Shown here: piece by piece, positions 1-8,321 of the stretch
How the letters are laid out: every line of letters starts with the position of its first letter
Position numbering within the stretch: position 1 is the stretch's first letter
Assembly (NCBI GenBank): GCA_001464455.1
Contig: LNEI01000008.1
Location: 1-64,000 of the forward strand
DNA length: 64,000 bases
Source of the DNA: Acidobacteria bacterium Ga0077534
GTDB taxonomy: Bacteria > Acidobacteriota > Blastocatellia > Pyrinomonadales > Pyrinomonadaceae
Reading direction: 5' to 3'
Translations under genes and position numbers: made by a program
The notes under the pieces: generated by a model
The model's database searches: none
What the model saw: the letters and a program-made list of their open reading frames with translations, nothing else
What the model was told of the DNA's origin: nothing

Positions 1-184
1 AATCTGATTTGTCAAAGAACTCGCTCAAACCAAAGCCTTTCTCAAAGGGCCCCTACGAGTGCGCCTTGACTCCACCGCCGTCTTTAGAGATGGCTATTAT
101 CTTCCGCCGCTTCACGGCGAAGAATTTCAAAATAACCCACTACCAACCTAAGACTTTGGATTCTGGACTTTGGACTCTATAAAA

Positions 185-628
185 CTAACTCGGCGCCTGG
201 CCTAAGGGAAACGCTAGTTTTTCTTCACCCCGAAGCAGATCCCGGTATAAGGTTGGCAGCTTTCGCACCTTTTGACCGCGATCTGTTACGACGTGCTGAG
301 TCTCGCCTTCGGCGATGAGGACGTTATCGGCTTTTCGATGCACTTCGTAAAAGAAGCGGACGCTGCGGCTGCGAACTTCCAGAACTTTGGTCCGGATCGT
401 CAGTATATCGTCGTAACGGGCTGGTGATTTGTAACGGCAATAAGCTTCGGCAACGACCATCAGAGCATTTTCCTGCTCCTCCATGTCCTTGTAGGCAAAA
501 CCTCGAGAGCGGCAAAACTCGCTTCGCCCCGCCTCAAACCAGACCAAAAAGTTGGCGTGATGGACAATGCCCATCGCGTCGGTCTCGGCGTATCGAACTC
601 TGATATCGGTATCGTGCCAGCCGTCCAT
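185..628 (-). CDS. acyl-CoA thioesterase, YbgC/FadM-type hotdog protein
   Basis: A 147-residue single-domain hotdog thioesterase that probably hydrolyses cytosolic acyl-CoA esters. The N-terminus carries the family signature YAETDAMGIVHHANF, with the expected catalytic Asp at about residue 17 and the following HHANF helix start. The reading frame stays open to 700, but those extra 24 codons come from a GGTCAGTGG repeat, so the ATG at 628 (MDGWHDTD) is the better start. Length matches the family. The substrate cannot be told from sequence. It stands alone, with a tRNA-Gln gene upstream on the same strand. Confidence 0.85.
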   Translation of the reverse strand: MDGWHDTDIRVRYAETDAMGIVHHANFLVWFEAGRSEFCRSRGFAYKDMEEQENALMVVAEAYCRYKSPARYDDILTIRTKVLEVRSRSVRFFYEVHRKADNVLIAEGETQHVVTDRGQKVRKLPTLYRDLLRGEEKLAFPLGQAPS

Positions 629-630
629 AG

Positions 631-702
631 GCAGTGGGCGGTGGTCAGTGGTCAGTGGTCGGGGAAAAACTCTGATCACTGACCACCGGCCACTGACCAC
701 TG
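631..702. repeat. intergenic palindromic repeat, GGTCAGTGG family, copy 1
   Basis: The left arm (about 631-661) is made of tandem GGTCAGTGGTCAGTGGTC units. The right arm (about 674-702) is the complement, GACCACTGACCAC. They are separated by a short AT-rich loop. The same arms recur between rplI and rpsR and between rpsR and rpsF. The element lies against the thioesterase start and creates a spurious N-terminal extension of that frame. Confidence 0.75.
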
Positions 703-710
703 AAAAGAAG

Positions 711-784
711 TGGCTGGGAGACAGGGATTCGAACCCCGATAGGCAGATCCAGAGACTGCAGTCCTACCATTAGACGATCTCCCA
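711..784 (-). tRNA. tRNA-Gln (anticodon CTG)
   Basis: A full cloverleaf can be drawn on the minus strand. It has a 7-bp acceptor TGGGAGA/TCTCCCA, a D arm GTCT/GGAC, anticodon loop CTCTGGA reading CTG, a T arm with TTCGAAT, and an encoded 3' CCA at 713-711. The last anticodon-stem pair (31-39) is a T-T mismatch. The U1-A72 acceptor pair is typical of glutamine tRNAs. Confidence 0.9.
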
Positions 785-835
785 ACGCAATCTAATAATT
801 TACGGGTGCAGGGGCATTATGTCAACCGCACCAGA

Positions 836-871
836 CAGGACTGATAGGCCGCATCCGTCCTATCAGTCCTG
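836..871. repeat. short palindrome upstream of smpB
   Basis: Perfect 13-bp arms CAGGACTGATAGG and CCTATCAGTCCTG surround a 10-base loop. There is no T-run, so it is not a standard terminator. It resembles the other intergenic palindromes of this window and ends 26 bases before the smpB start. Confidence 0.6.
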
Positions 872-897
872 TGCATAGTATGTCAGAATAGCAACTT

Positions 898-1356
898 ATG
901 TCTGCTGACAAGGAGATCTTAACCAACCGCCAGGCCTTTCATGAGTACACGATACTCGACAAGTATGAGGCCGGGGCGGTGCTGCTTGGGACCGAGGTGA
1001 AATCGATCATGCTCGGGCGCATTCAGCTAAAAGAATCGTACGTTTCGATCATCGATGGCGAGGTTTGGCTGCTTGGCGCTCACATCTCGCATTATTCGCA
1101 CGGCAATATCAATAATCACGACGTTCTGCGTACCCGAAAGCTGCTCTTAAACCGCCGTGAGATCGCTAAACTGCAGAAAGAAACGACTGTGAAAGGCATG
1201 ACGCTAGTCGTTACCCGGATCTATTGGAAAAATGGCAGGATAAAATTTGAGATCGGCGTCGCAAAAGGCAAAAAGCTCTATGACAAGCGCGAGACCGAAA
1301 TGCGGCGTACAGTCGAGAAAGAAACCCGTCAGGAGTTGAAACGAGCGTCCAGATAA
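898..1356 (+). CDS. smpB: SsrA-binding protein SmpB
   Basis: 152 residues, the normal SmpB length. The protein binds tmRNA and brings it to stalled ribosomes for trans-translation. Family features are the N-terminal beta barrel with EYTILDKYEAGAVLLGTEVK, the segment SYVSIIDGEVWLLGAHIS, the KGMTLVVTRIYWKNGRIKF strand pair and the basic tail KGKKLYDKRE. The ATG at 898 follows a palindrome and has no clear Shine-Dalgarno. pepA follows 56 bases later. No tmRNA gene was seen in the window. Confidence 0.95.
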   Translation: MSADKEILTNRQAFHEYTILDKYEAGAVLLGTEVKSIMLGRIQLKESYVSIIDGEVWLLGAHISHYSHGNINNHDVLRTRKLLLNRREIAKLQKETTVKGMTLVVTRIYWKNGRIKFEIGVAKGKKLYDKRETEMRRTVEKETRQELKRASR

Positions 1357-1412
1357 GTTATAGATATAACAACGTTTTTCACACATCACACTATTTTTTA
1401 ATCGAGGTATTA

Positions 1413-2912
1413 ATGAAATTCACGGGCATTACCGGAAATTTTACCGAGGCGACTGCCGATGCGATCGCCGTAGCAGTCTTTAAGGGCGAAAAGCCGACCG
1501 ACGCAACTCTCAAAGAATTGGACAAAATGACCGGCGGGATCATCTCCTCGCTCATAAAGGCCGAAGAGTTCAAGGGCGACGCTAACGAGACCGCTCTGAT
1601 CCGTTTCGTACCCAAGGGCACCGTCAAAGCGAGCCGTCTCCTGCTGGTAGGTGTCGGAACCAAAGCCGATTACCAAGCTCATGCGATCTGCAAGCTCGCG
1701 GGAACCGCCACGCGCTTCCTGAGAAAACGCAGCATAAAGAGCTTCGCCCTCATCCCGCGAAGTGAAGCAAGTGCCTCGGAAGTCGCGCAGCAATCGGTTC
1801 AGGGATTTATCACGAGCCAGTTCGAGCTTGATAAATACAAGACCAAGGACAAAGAGGATAAGCAGGTCACCGGGCTGATCATTTGCATTCCGGACGCAAA
1901 ACCCGCTGACCTGAAAGCAGGTATTGCCCGCGGCCAGTCGATAGGCGAGTCGATCAACTTCACCCGCGACCTTGCCAACGAACCGCCAAACGTTTTGACG
2001 CCAACCGAAATGGCAAAGCGTGCTCAGGCGATGGCAAAAGAGGTTGGCTTGAAATGCGAAGTTCTCGACGAGGCCCGCATGACCAAGATGGGCATGGGTT
2101 CGCTGATGAGCGTTTCGCACGGTTCGTCGCAGCCCGCGAAGATGATCGTCCTCCGCTACACGCCGGTGAAATCGACCGCCAAGAAAGGCGAACTCCTCGC
2201 TCTCGTCGGCAAAGGTATCACCTTCGACACCGGAGGCATCTCGATCAAACCGGCCGAAGGCATGGACGCGATGAAATACGACATGTCGGGCGGCGGAACG
2301 GTCCTCGGCACAATGCGTGCGATCGCTCTGCTGAAGCCTACGATACCCGTGATCGGCATCGTGGCGGCGGTCGAGAATATGCCCGACGGCAACGCGTCGC
2401 GTCCGAGCGACGTCGTGACCGCGATGAACGGCAAAACCATCGAGATCCTGAACACCGACGCCGAAGGCCGTCTCGTGCTTGCCGACGCCGTTGCGTACGC
2501 CGAAAAACAAGGTGCGACCCGCATCGTCGATATGGCGACGCTCACCGGTGCCGTCATCATCTCGCTCGGTTCGCACAATACCGGTATCATGGGCAACGAT
2601 CAGGCTTTGGTTGACGAGATCATCGCTTGCGGAAAAGACACGGGCGAGGGCTATTGGCAGCTGCCGTTGAGCGCCGAATACAGCAAGGATATTCGCTCGG
2701 ACATCGCTGACATAAAGAATATCGGCCCTAGAGGGAAGGCCGGTACGATCATGGGTGCGGTGTTCATTCAAGAGTTTGTCGACAAAGCCAAATGGGCACA
2801 TTTGGACATCGCCGGAACCGCATGGGCTGACAGCGTCCGTCCGCATCAGGCAAAAGGCCCGACCGGCGTCGCGATCCGAACTTTGCTCAATCTGGTCGAG
2901 CGTTCGCAGTAG
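1413..2912 (+). CDS. pepA: leucyl aminopeptidase (M17 family)
   Basis: A 499-residue cytosolic two-metal aminopeptidase that releases N-terminal residues from peptides. The C-terminal catalytic half shows the M17 signature NTDAEGRLVLADA, the lysine/metal segment VGKGITFDTGGISIKP and the MDAMKYDMSGGGTVLG motif. The N-terminal macro-like domain covers about residues 1-165. A GAGG Shine-Dalgarno at 1403 supports the ATG at 1413. Long reverse-strand frames over this gene are codon shadows. Confidence 0.95.
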   Translation: MKFTGITGNFTEATADAIAVAVFKGEKPTDATLKELDKMTGGIISSLIKAEEFKGDANETALIRFVPKGTVKASRLLLVGVGTKADYQAHAICKLAGTATRFLRKRSIKSFALIPRSEASASEVAQQSVQGFITSQFELDKYKTKDKEDKQVTGLIICIPDAKPADLKAGIARGQSIGESINFTRDLANEPPNVLTPTEMAKRAQAMAKEVGLKCEVLDEARMTKMGMGSLMSVSHGSSQPAKMIVLRYTPVKSTAKKGELLALVGKGITFDTGGISIKPAEGMDAMKYDMSGGGTVLGTMRAIALLKPTIPVIGIVAAVENMPDGNASRPSDVVTAMNGKTIEILNTDAEGRLVLADAVAYAEKQGATRIVDMATLTGAVIISLGSHNTGIMGNDQALVDEIIACGKDTGEGYWQLPLSAEYSKDIRSDIADIKNIGPRGKAGTIMGAVFIQEFVDKAKWAHLDIAGTAWADSVRPHQAKGPTGVAIRTLLNLVERSQ

Positions 2913-2924
2913 TGCGAAGCTCAC

Positions 2925-3013
2925 TTCTTGGCGTTTTTTGCGGCCTTTGCGTTCTTTGCGTTTGAACCTGATGTTAAACGCGACGGCCGCAAAGGTGTCA
3001 AAAAGGCGCAAAG
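2925..3013. repeat. intergenic palindromic repeat, CTTTGCG family
   Basis: The left arm (2925-2963) contains GCGGCCTTTGCGTTCTTTGC. The right arm (2974-3013) is its approximate complement with CCGCAAAGG and GGCGCAAAGG. It lies between pepA and the first lipoprotein gene and has no coding signal of its own. Confidence 0.6.
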
Positions 3014-3078
3014 GATCGGATGACCGTTTCGGCATCGAAGTTTCTAAAAACCAATAGCTCTTTAGCAACGGAGAAACT

Positions 3079-3648
3079 ATGAAAACTCTGGCCCGTTCCC
3101 TTTTCATCGGCTCAAACAATCTCGTCACCGGCGTTATCGCACTCGCGGTCGTACTTTCGATCGCGTTGGGTTGTAACTGCAACAAGGACCTCGCTAATCT
3201 GGGCAAGGAAGACACCCCGTCGAATTCGGTCTCTAATACGAGGACCGATACGACTTCCAGCAGCGACGTTCCGTCAAACTCGGTCGTCGAAGGGCTGGTC
3301 AAAGACACCATCTCGCAGTTTGCCGATGCTGTCGATTCAGGCAATTTCGCTGATCTGCACTCGAACGCTTCGTCTGATTTCCAGGCGACCTACACCGTCG
3401 ACCAGATGGCAACGGCGTTCAAATCGTACACCGACAAAAAACGGGTGGTCGTGCCGATTCTCGAAAAAGCCGACGACATGAGTGCGAAGTTCAAAAATGA
3501 TCCGTCGATCCGCACCGAAAAAGGCCTTAAAATACTAGTGGCCGAGGGAGAATTTCCTACCAAACCCTTCAAGACCAGATTCGATTTCGAGTATGTCAAT
3601 CGAGGCGGCGAATGGAAGCTGCTGAAGCTGATCGTCAATATCCCTTGA
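3079..3648 (+). CDS. predicted lipoprotein, first of three tandem paralogues
   Basis: 189 residues. A signal peptide with hydrophobic core ends in the lipobox IALGC near residue 31, so lipid anchoring in an envelope membrane is likely. After a Ser/Thr-rich linker, the C-terminal half (about 75-189) resembles the C-terminal halves of the next two genes. Shared patterns are an 'AxxSGNFADLH'-like segment, 'VAEGEFPTKPFKTRF' and a final 'GEWKLLKLIVN' strand. No named family is recognised. It is 24 bases upstream of the next paralogue and probably co-transcribed. Confidence 0.75.
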   Translation: MKTLARSLFIGSNNLVTGVIALAVVLSIALGCNCNKDLANLGKEDTPSNSVSNTRTDTTSSSDVPSNSVVEGLVKDTISQFADAVDSGNFADLHSNASSDFQATYTVDQMATAFKSYTDKKRVVVPILEKADDMSAKFKNDPSIRTEKGLKILVAEGEFPTKPFKTRFDFEYVNRGGEWKLLKLIVNIP

Positions 3649-3672
3649 TCACTTGTTCGGAGAACAATAATT

Positions 3673-4446
3673 ATGAAAGCCATCACAAATAAACTAAGCG
3701 CCTTCATCGCCATTGCGGCGATCATGATCGTCGCCCTTGCCTGCGGGTCAAGTACACCTCCGCCCCCGGCATATGTCGGGGTATGGACCGGTGCGGACGG
3801 AGCCCTGATAACGATAAGAGCTGACGGAGGCGCCGACTACAAATCGGGCGGCACAAGCGTAACCGGCGGCAGCGTAACGGTCGACGAAGCCGCGAAGACG
3901 CTCAAGATCAGCCTTGCCGGGCTTGGACCGACCTTCAAGATCGACAAACCGCCGACGGCCACCGAGATGACTCTAGATGGCAACGTCTTCAAGAAATCTG
4001 GCGGCGGTTCGACCAGTTCTTCGAATTCGTCATCCTCGACATCATCCGGTTCAAAACCAGAAATTCCGGCGAATGACAAGCTCCAAACGCTTGTAAAATC
4101 TACGTTTATGGACTTCGGCGATGCTATCCAGAACGAAGATTTCACCGATTTTCATAAGAAAGCCGCCAAAGTCTGGCGAGATTCCTCGTCACCCGAAGAA
4201 ATGGACAAGGCCTTCGCAGTTTTCATTGAAAATAAGGAAAGCTACGATTTCAAAAAGGCAGTTTCGTCCCTCGACGCCACGTTCACCCCGGCCCCCGCGA
4301 TTGAACAGGTATCCGGCCTTGACGCTCTCGTCGTTCGAGGTAACTATCCAACGAAACCCGAAGCGACGAACTTCGAGGTAAAATATACCCAGGAAGACGG
4401 CAACTGGAAACTTATAGGTATCAACGTGAAAACGACCAAGCAGTAG
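3673..4446 (+). CDS. predicted lipoprotein, second of three tandem paralogues
   Basis: 257 residues. The lipobox is in VALACGSS near residue 24. An all-beta segment of about 35-110 (GVWTGADGALITIRADG, then FKIDKPP) is shared with the third paralogue but absent from the first. It is followed by a Ser-rich low-complexity linker (about 112-132). The C-terminal domain carries VVRGNYPTKPEATNFEVKY and GNWKLIGINV, matching the first paralogue. Function unknown. The domain make-up suggests duplication with gain or loss of the middle domain. Confidence 0.75.
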   Translation: MKAITNKLSAFIAIAAIMIVALACGSSTPPPPAYVGVWTGADGALITIRADGGADYKSGGTSVTGGSVTVDEAAKTLKISLAGLGPTFKIDKPPTATEMTLDGNVFKKSGGGSTSSSNSSSSTSSGSKPEIPANDKLQTLVKSTFMDFGDAIQNEDFTDFHKKAAKVWRDSSSPEEMDKAFAVFIENKESYDFKKAVSSLDATFTPAPAIEQVSGLDALVVRGNYPTKPEATNFEVKYTQEDGNWKLIGINVKTTKQ

Positions 4447-4479
4447 GTTTTTACCCGGACACTCAAGGCGAAGGTAGTC

Positions 4480-5208
4480 ATGAAGATCGCTGACAACATC
4501 CTGTTTGGCTTCGTTGCAACGGGTCTGATCATCGCGTGTCTCGCCTGCGGCGGAGCACCTTACACAAAGCCGGGCCCTGAGTATTTTGGTGTGTGGCGAA
4601 CTGCCGATTCGGCTATTGCCTTCAATTCCGACGGCTCGGTTGTTTACGCGGCTCAGGACATGTTCGCTCAGGATAATGAGGTTCGTATCTACGACCGTTC
4701 GATCACACTCTTTCTCGGTGATATTCAGAGGGAGTTTAAGATCGACGAGCCGCCGGCAGGGGATAAGCTGAAGCTGAACGGCGTCGAATACCAGCGGAGT
4801 GGTGACACAACGCTCCCGGCACCTGGTACCTCAGTCAAGGTTCCTTCCGACGGCGAACTTGAGGCCTCAGTTAAAGCTCTGATCGCGGATTATGCCAAGG
4901 CACTCGACTCCGGTGATTTTGATTCATTCTCGGCGAACCGAGGCGGCGACGCGAGTAATACTCGGGAGATCCGCGAGCGTTTCGACAAGCAGGCCGGCAA
5001 CAAGGCCCAAAGCCTCGCGGCACTTCGAGATGTCGAGAACCGCAACTATAAGTTGGACAGTATTCCAAGTATTATCGTAACTCCCTCGCGTGGAGCATTT
5101 TACGTAGCTGGAAGCTTCCCTTCACAGCCTGTTGCGGTTAGGTTCGAGGGTAATTTCGAACTCAGGAGCGGAAAGTGGCGATCGAACAATTTCTTTTTGA
5201 CTCTCTAG
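4480..5208 (+). CDS. predicted lipoprotein, third of three tandem paralogues
   Basis: 242 residues. The lipobox is in IACLACGG near residue 24. The middle beta segment opens with GVWRTADSAIAFNSDG and has FKIDEPPAGDKLKLNGVEY, parallel to the second paralogue. The C-terminal domain ends with VAGSFPSQPVAVRF and GKWRSNNFFLTL. It is more diverged than the first two. It starts 33 bases after the second gene and closes the cluster before sucC. Confidence 0.72.
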   Translation: MKIADNILFGFVATGLIIACLACGGAPYTKPGPEYFGVWRTADSAIAFNSDGSVVYAAQDMFAQDNEVRIYDRSITLFLGDIQREFKIDEPPAGDKLKLNGVEYQRSGDTTLPAPGTSVKVPSDGELEASVKALIADYAKALDSGDFDSFSANRGGDASNTREIRERFDKQAGNKAQSLAALRDVENRNYKLDSIPSIIVTPSRGAFYVAGSFPSQPVAVRFEGNFELRSGKWRSNNFFLTL

Positions 5209-5314
5209 CTGAATGATTGCTTAGAGCGTGAACCAGTAGTTGGCCGATCGTCCACCTTTTGATATTTAGCTGTCCTAAAGCTAAACTCGTAGTTTCGCTC
5301 CAATTAGAAAATTT

Positions 5315-6475
5315 ATGAAGATCCACGAATATCAAGGCAAAGCCATTCTGAAAGGATACGGCGTTCCCGTTCCGCGCGGTATCGTTGCTCGAACCCCGGA
5401 AGAGGCTGAGGCTGCCGCGATAGAACTCGGCACCGATGTGTGCGTTGTAAAAGCCCAGATCCATGCCGGCGGTCGGGGAAAGGGCGGCGGCGTGAAGCTC
5501 GCCAAATCCCCCGCTGAAGCAAAACAGCTCGCGTCGGAAATCCTTGGGATGCAGCTAGTTACGCATCAGACGGGCCCCGAAGGCCAGAAGGTCCAGACGC
5601 TGCTCATCGAGGAAGGATTGCCGATCGACAAGGAGTTTTACCTCGGTATCACCCTCGACCGCGTAACAGGCCGCAACGTCTTCATGGCGTCATCAGCCGG
5701 CGGTATGGACATCGAAAAGGTCGCCGAGGAAACGCCCGAACTGATCCTGAAAGAGACGATCGATCCAGCGGTCGGTTTGCGTGGGTTTCAAGCGAGAAAA
5801 CTCGCCTTCGGCCTCGGCATTCCGAACGAACTCATCAACCAAGCTGCGTCGTTCATGCTCAAACTCTACGACGCTTACGAAAAGATCGACGCGTCGCTCG
5901 TCGAGATCAATCCGTTTTTGCTGACCAAGGACAACCGCCTCATCGCTCTCGACGCCAAGGTCACCTTTGACGACAACGCGATGTTTCGGCACAAGGATTT
6001 CCTTGAACTTCGCGACCTCGCCGAAGAAGAGCCGCTCGAGATCGAGGCTTCGAAATTCGACCTTAACTACATCAAGCTCGATGGCAACATCGGCTGTATG
6101 GTCAACGGGGCCGGGCTCGCAATGGCAACGATGGACATCATCAAGCTCCACGGCGGCGAACCTGCCAATTTCCTGGACGTCGGCGGAGGTGCCAGTCAGG
6201 AACGCGTCGAACAGGCGTTCCGCATCCTGCTTTCCGACAAGAACGTTAAAGCCGTGCTGGTCAACATCTTCGGCGGTATCGTCCGCACGGATATGGTCGC
6301 CCGCGGCGTGGTCGAAGCAGCCAAAAACCTCGGCGTCTCGATCCCGATCGTCGCCCGCCTTGAAGGCACAAACGTCGAAGAAGGCCGCCGCGTCCTCGCC
6401 GAATCCGGCATCGGCATCATCACCGCCCAAGGCATGACCGACGCCGCCCAAAAAGCCGTCGCCGCCGCGGGTTAA
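5315..6475 (+). CDS. sucC: succinate-CoA ligase (ADP-forming) beta subunit
   Basis: 386 residues, normal for SucC, the ATP-grasp subunit that forms succinyl-CoA in the TCA cycle together with SucD. Visible are the N-terminal [20 protein letters not shown], the ATP-grasp glycine-rich [44 protein letters not shown] and the C-terminal [15 protein letters not shown]. No sucD follows. An AAA-type ATPase gene with its own promoter does, so the partner must lie elsewhere in the genome. Confidence 0.95.
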   Translation: MKIHEYQGKAILKGYGVPVPRGIVARTPEEAEAAAIELGTDVCVVKAQIHAGGRGKGGGVKLAKSPAEAKQLASEILGMQLVTHQTGPEGQKVQTLLIEEGLPIDKEFYLGITLDRVTGRNVFMASSAGGMDIEKVAEETPELILKETIDPAVGLRGFQARKLAFGLGIPNELINQAASFMLKLYDAYEKIDASLVEINPFLLTKDNRLIALDAKVTFDDNAMFRHKDFLELRDLAEEEPLEIEASKFDLNYIKLDGNIGCMVNGAGLAMATMDIIKLHGGEPANFLDVGGGASQERVEQAFRILLSDKNVKAVLVNIFGGIVRTDMVARGVVEAAKNLGVSIPIVARLEGTNVEEGRRVLAESGIGIITAQGMTDAAQKAVAAAG

Positions 6476-6479
6476 ATCT

Positions 6480-6552
6480 TTTAGCCACGAATAACACAAA
6501 TGGCACGAATGGGGATCTTCCTATTCGTGCCTTTCGTGTAATTGGTGGCATA
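6480..6552. repeat. intergenic palindromic repeat, CACGAAT/CCACAGAT-like, copy 1
   Basis: The left arm contains GCCACGAATAACACAAATGG and GCACGAAT. The right arm contains ATTCGTGCCTTTCGTGTAAT and GGTGGC. It abuts the sucC stop codon. Similar elements at 10583-10666 and 12057-12133 share the pattern 'CCAC ... ACAC ... GG'. Confidence 0.6.
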
Positions 6553-6812
6553 AAAAGCTTCTTCCCCTTCGTTGCGAATCCGCAGAAAAGCTAACAGTCT
6601 GCCAGTATTTGTTTTTGTAAATCTCATAAGCCATCTCGAACGAGGCTCGAAACGCTTAGTTGTTTCGTGGCTCGCAGTTCAACTGTGAATGTCCAGATGG
6701 TGTTTCATTGTGTTTCACCTATGTTTCACTGCTGACGAAACACTCTAAACCGTTCATTTAACTAGCTTTATCGGCTATTGCCGTCCCTGTTTCAACGATT
6801 TGAAAAAAAGAA
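6553..6812. other. non-coding region with phased TGTTTCA repeats
   Basis: No reading frame is supported here. Three TGTTTCA copies start at 6701, 6711 and 6722, one helical turn apart, and an inverted GAAACA lies at 6737-6742. Weaker relatives are TGTTTCG at 6661 and TGTTTCA at 6789. They lie 70-110 bases upstream of the -35 element of the next gene, which fits operator or iteron-like sites for that gene's product or another DNA-binding protein. The role is inferred. Confidence 0.45.
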
Positions 6813-6842
6813 TTGACATTAACATCGTGTTGCGTTTATAAT
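6813..6842 (+). promoter_or_regulatory. near-consensus housekeeping promoter
   Basis: -35 TTGACA at 6813-6818 and -10 TATAAT at 6837-6842 are both perfect hexamers, separated by 18 bases. Transcription would begin near 6849 and give a leader of about 43 bases before the ATPase start at 6892. It is the strongest sigma-70-type match noticed in the window. Confidence 0.75.
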
Positions 6843-6891
6843 ACAGCTCCCTATACATAATACATATTTTTAGAAAATTGTCAACTACTAT

Positions 6892-8235
6892 ATGCGGAGC
6901 GTTTTACAGAATAAAAAAGAACCTACCGGTAGCAAATACCTCCGAGCCCCGAAAGTTAACGAGTGTATCGCGGAGCTTCCATATACGTCGCCACCGGCGC
7001 AGATATTCGACGATTTTTGGCGCGATGGCGAAGTTGCGCTTTTGTTCGGAGCGTCGGGAACGGGCAAGAGCATACTTGCCGTTCAACTTGCCGAATCTAT
7101 TGCCAGCGGCAGAAAGATCGGGATGTTTCGCATGTCCTCGTCCCGCCGAAAGGTGCTCTATGTCGACCTAAAGCTGTCTGGGCGGCAGTTTGGGGCCAGA
7201 TATTACACCCCACGAATGGAGAAAACCGGGGCCCGAATTCCCTATCGGTTTTCCGGCAATCTCTATCGATTCGCGCCTGCGTCGCCGGATGAGCTATGCG
7301 GATGGCTCCGCGAACAAATTCTAACTGATCATTACAGAACTATTGTGATCGACGATATTTCGTCGCTGCGCACATCCGCGGACGGCACACGCGAGACGCT
7401 CAAGGCGATGCGCGAGCTTCGGCGGATGGCGGGCGAATTCAATGTGTCGATCCTGGTTTTGGCCGACGCTCGAGAGCCGGGGCGACAGGTTGTTCCGACC
7501 GAACACGACCTGATGCGCTCACGTGTTCTTTGCGATGCGGCTGACAGCGTTTTCGCGTTGGCACGACACCCATCGTTTGCGGACAGGCGTTTTTTAGTTC
7601 AAATACGCTCTCAATACAAAACCGTCTGGAACGCAACAAACGCTCCGAACTGCTGGATCGGTTACTCTGATGACGGTCTGCTCTCGATGATGTTCGATGC
7701 CCGCTTTACGCCCCCACTTAGCGATGATCGGCGTCGCATGATATGCGAGATAAAGCGGCGGTACGAGGCGGGCGAAAAACTTCGGCCTCTGGCCTCTGCA
7801 ATTGGCATCTCGGCGGCCACAGCGAGCCGTCTCCTGAGAAAATGGACGCCCGACATGGAGCCGCCTCGCGAAACGCCGCCTGAGCAAAAGCCACGCGTAG
7901 TCGATCATTTCGAGGGTGAAATGAACGACTACATATCGGAAATTGGAATGGATGCGAATGGTAGTGCGGACCGCCTCGAAGAAGAAATGTTGCAGGAGTT
8001 GGCACATGAATCCGATCACATCCCTTCGACCGAGACTTCACAGCCCGATCCGTTCGCCGGCATGAAACGCTCCGTGGACCGTCGCGGTAGCCGTATTTTC
8101 ATTCAAAAGGAAGACGAGAACGGCAAACCAACCGTCTGGTACGGCTACAATAAAGCAGGCCGATTTAGCTGCTTCGAACGAACGCCGTTCGGGATCAGTA
8201 TCAAACCATACGACGGCCTCGCCCTACCGCCCTAG
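6892..8235 (+). CDS. RecA-like/AAA_25 ATPase with C-terminal helix-turn-helix
   Basis: 447 residues. A RecA/RepA-type P-loop GASGTGKS lies near residue 53 and a Walker B-like TIVIDDISS near 151, followed by LVLADAREPG, as in RepA-like hexameric ATPases. A short HTH (LRPLASAIGISAATASRLL, about 297-316) follows. The last 100 residues, including GSRIFIQKEDENGKPTVWYG, match no family I know. The ATG at 6892 has little Shine-Dalgarno. The upstream DNA is AT-rich with phased repeats and a near-consensus promoter, unlike its neighbours. It could be a plasmid- or phage-derived replication or regulatory ATPase that has become chromosomal. Function is uncertain. Confidence 0.7.
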   Translation: MRSVLQNKKEPTGSKYLRAPKVNECIAELPYTSPPAQIFDDFWRDGEVALLFGASGTGKSILAVQLAESIASGRKIGMFRMSSSRRKVLYVDLKLSGRQFGARYYTPRMEKTGARIPYRFSGNLYRFAPASPDELCGWLREQILTDHYRTIVIDDISSLRTSADGTRETLKAMRELRRMAGEFNVSILVLADAREPGRQVVPTEHDLMRSRVLCDAADSVFALARHPSFADRRFLVQIRSQYKTVWNATNAPNCWIGYSDDGLLSMMFDARFTPPLSDDRRRMICEIKRRYEAGEKLRPLASAIGISAATASRLLRKWTPDMEPPRETPPEQKPRVVDHFEGEMNDYISEIGMDANGSADRLEEEMLQELAHESDHIPSTETSQPDPFAGMKRSVDRRGSRIFIQKEDENGKPTVWYGYNKAGRFSCFERTPFGISIKPYDGLALPP

Positions 8236-8321
8236 ACCGGCAAAAGCAACCAATACCGTTTCCCAAGCCATCCTTAACCGTTAGTTAGTCAGATTTCTCA
8301 AATAAGGTAAGGATCAAGGAA

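Noticed and set aside
8-151. A 47-codon open stretch on the plus strand with gene-like codon use (ends HGEEFQNNPLPT)
   Set aside because: It is preceded by an in-frame TGA at 5-7, has no start codon and matches no family I recognise. It could be the tail of a decayed gene cut by the window edge.
1410-3344. 644-codon reverse-strand frame over pepA
   Set aside because: A codon-bias shadow of pepA, whose family motifs are clear. The reverse frame has low-complexity His/Arg/Asp-rich text and also crosses an intergenic repeat.
5693-6499. 268-codon reverse-strand frame over sucC
   Set aside because: A shadow of sucC; its composition is rich in Asp/Val/Phe with no recognisable domain.
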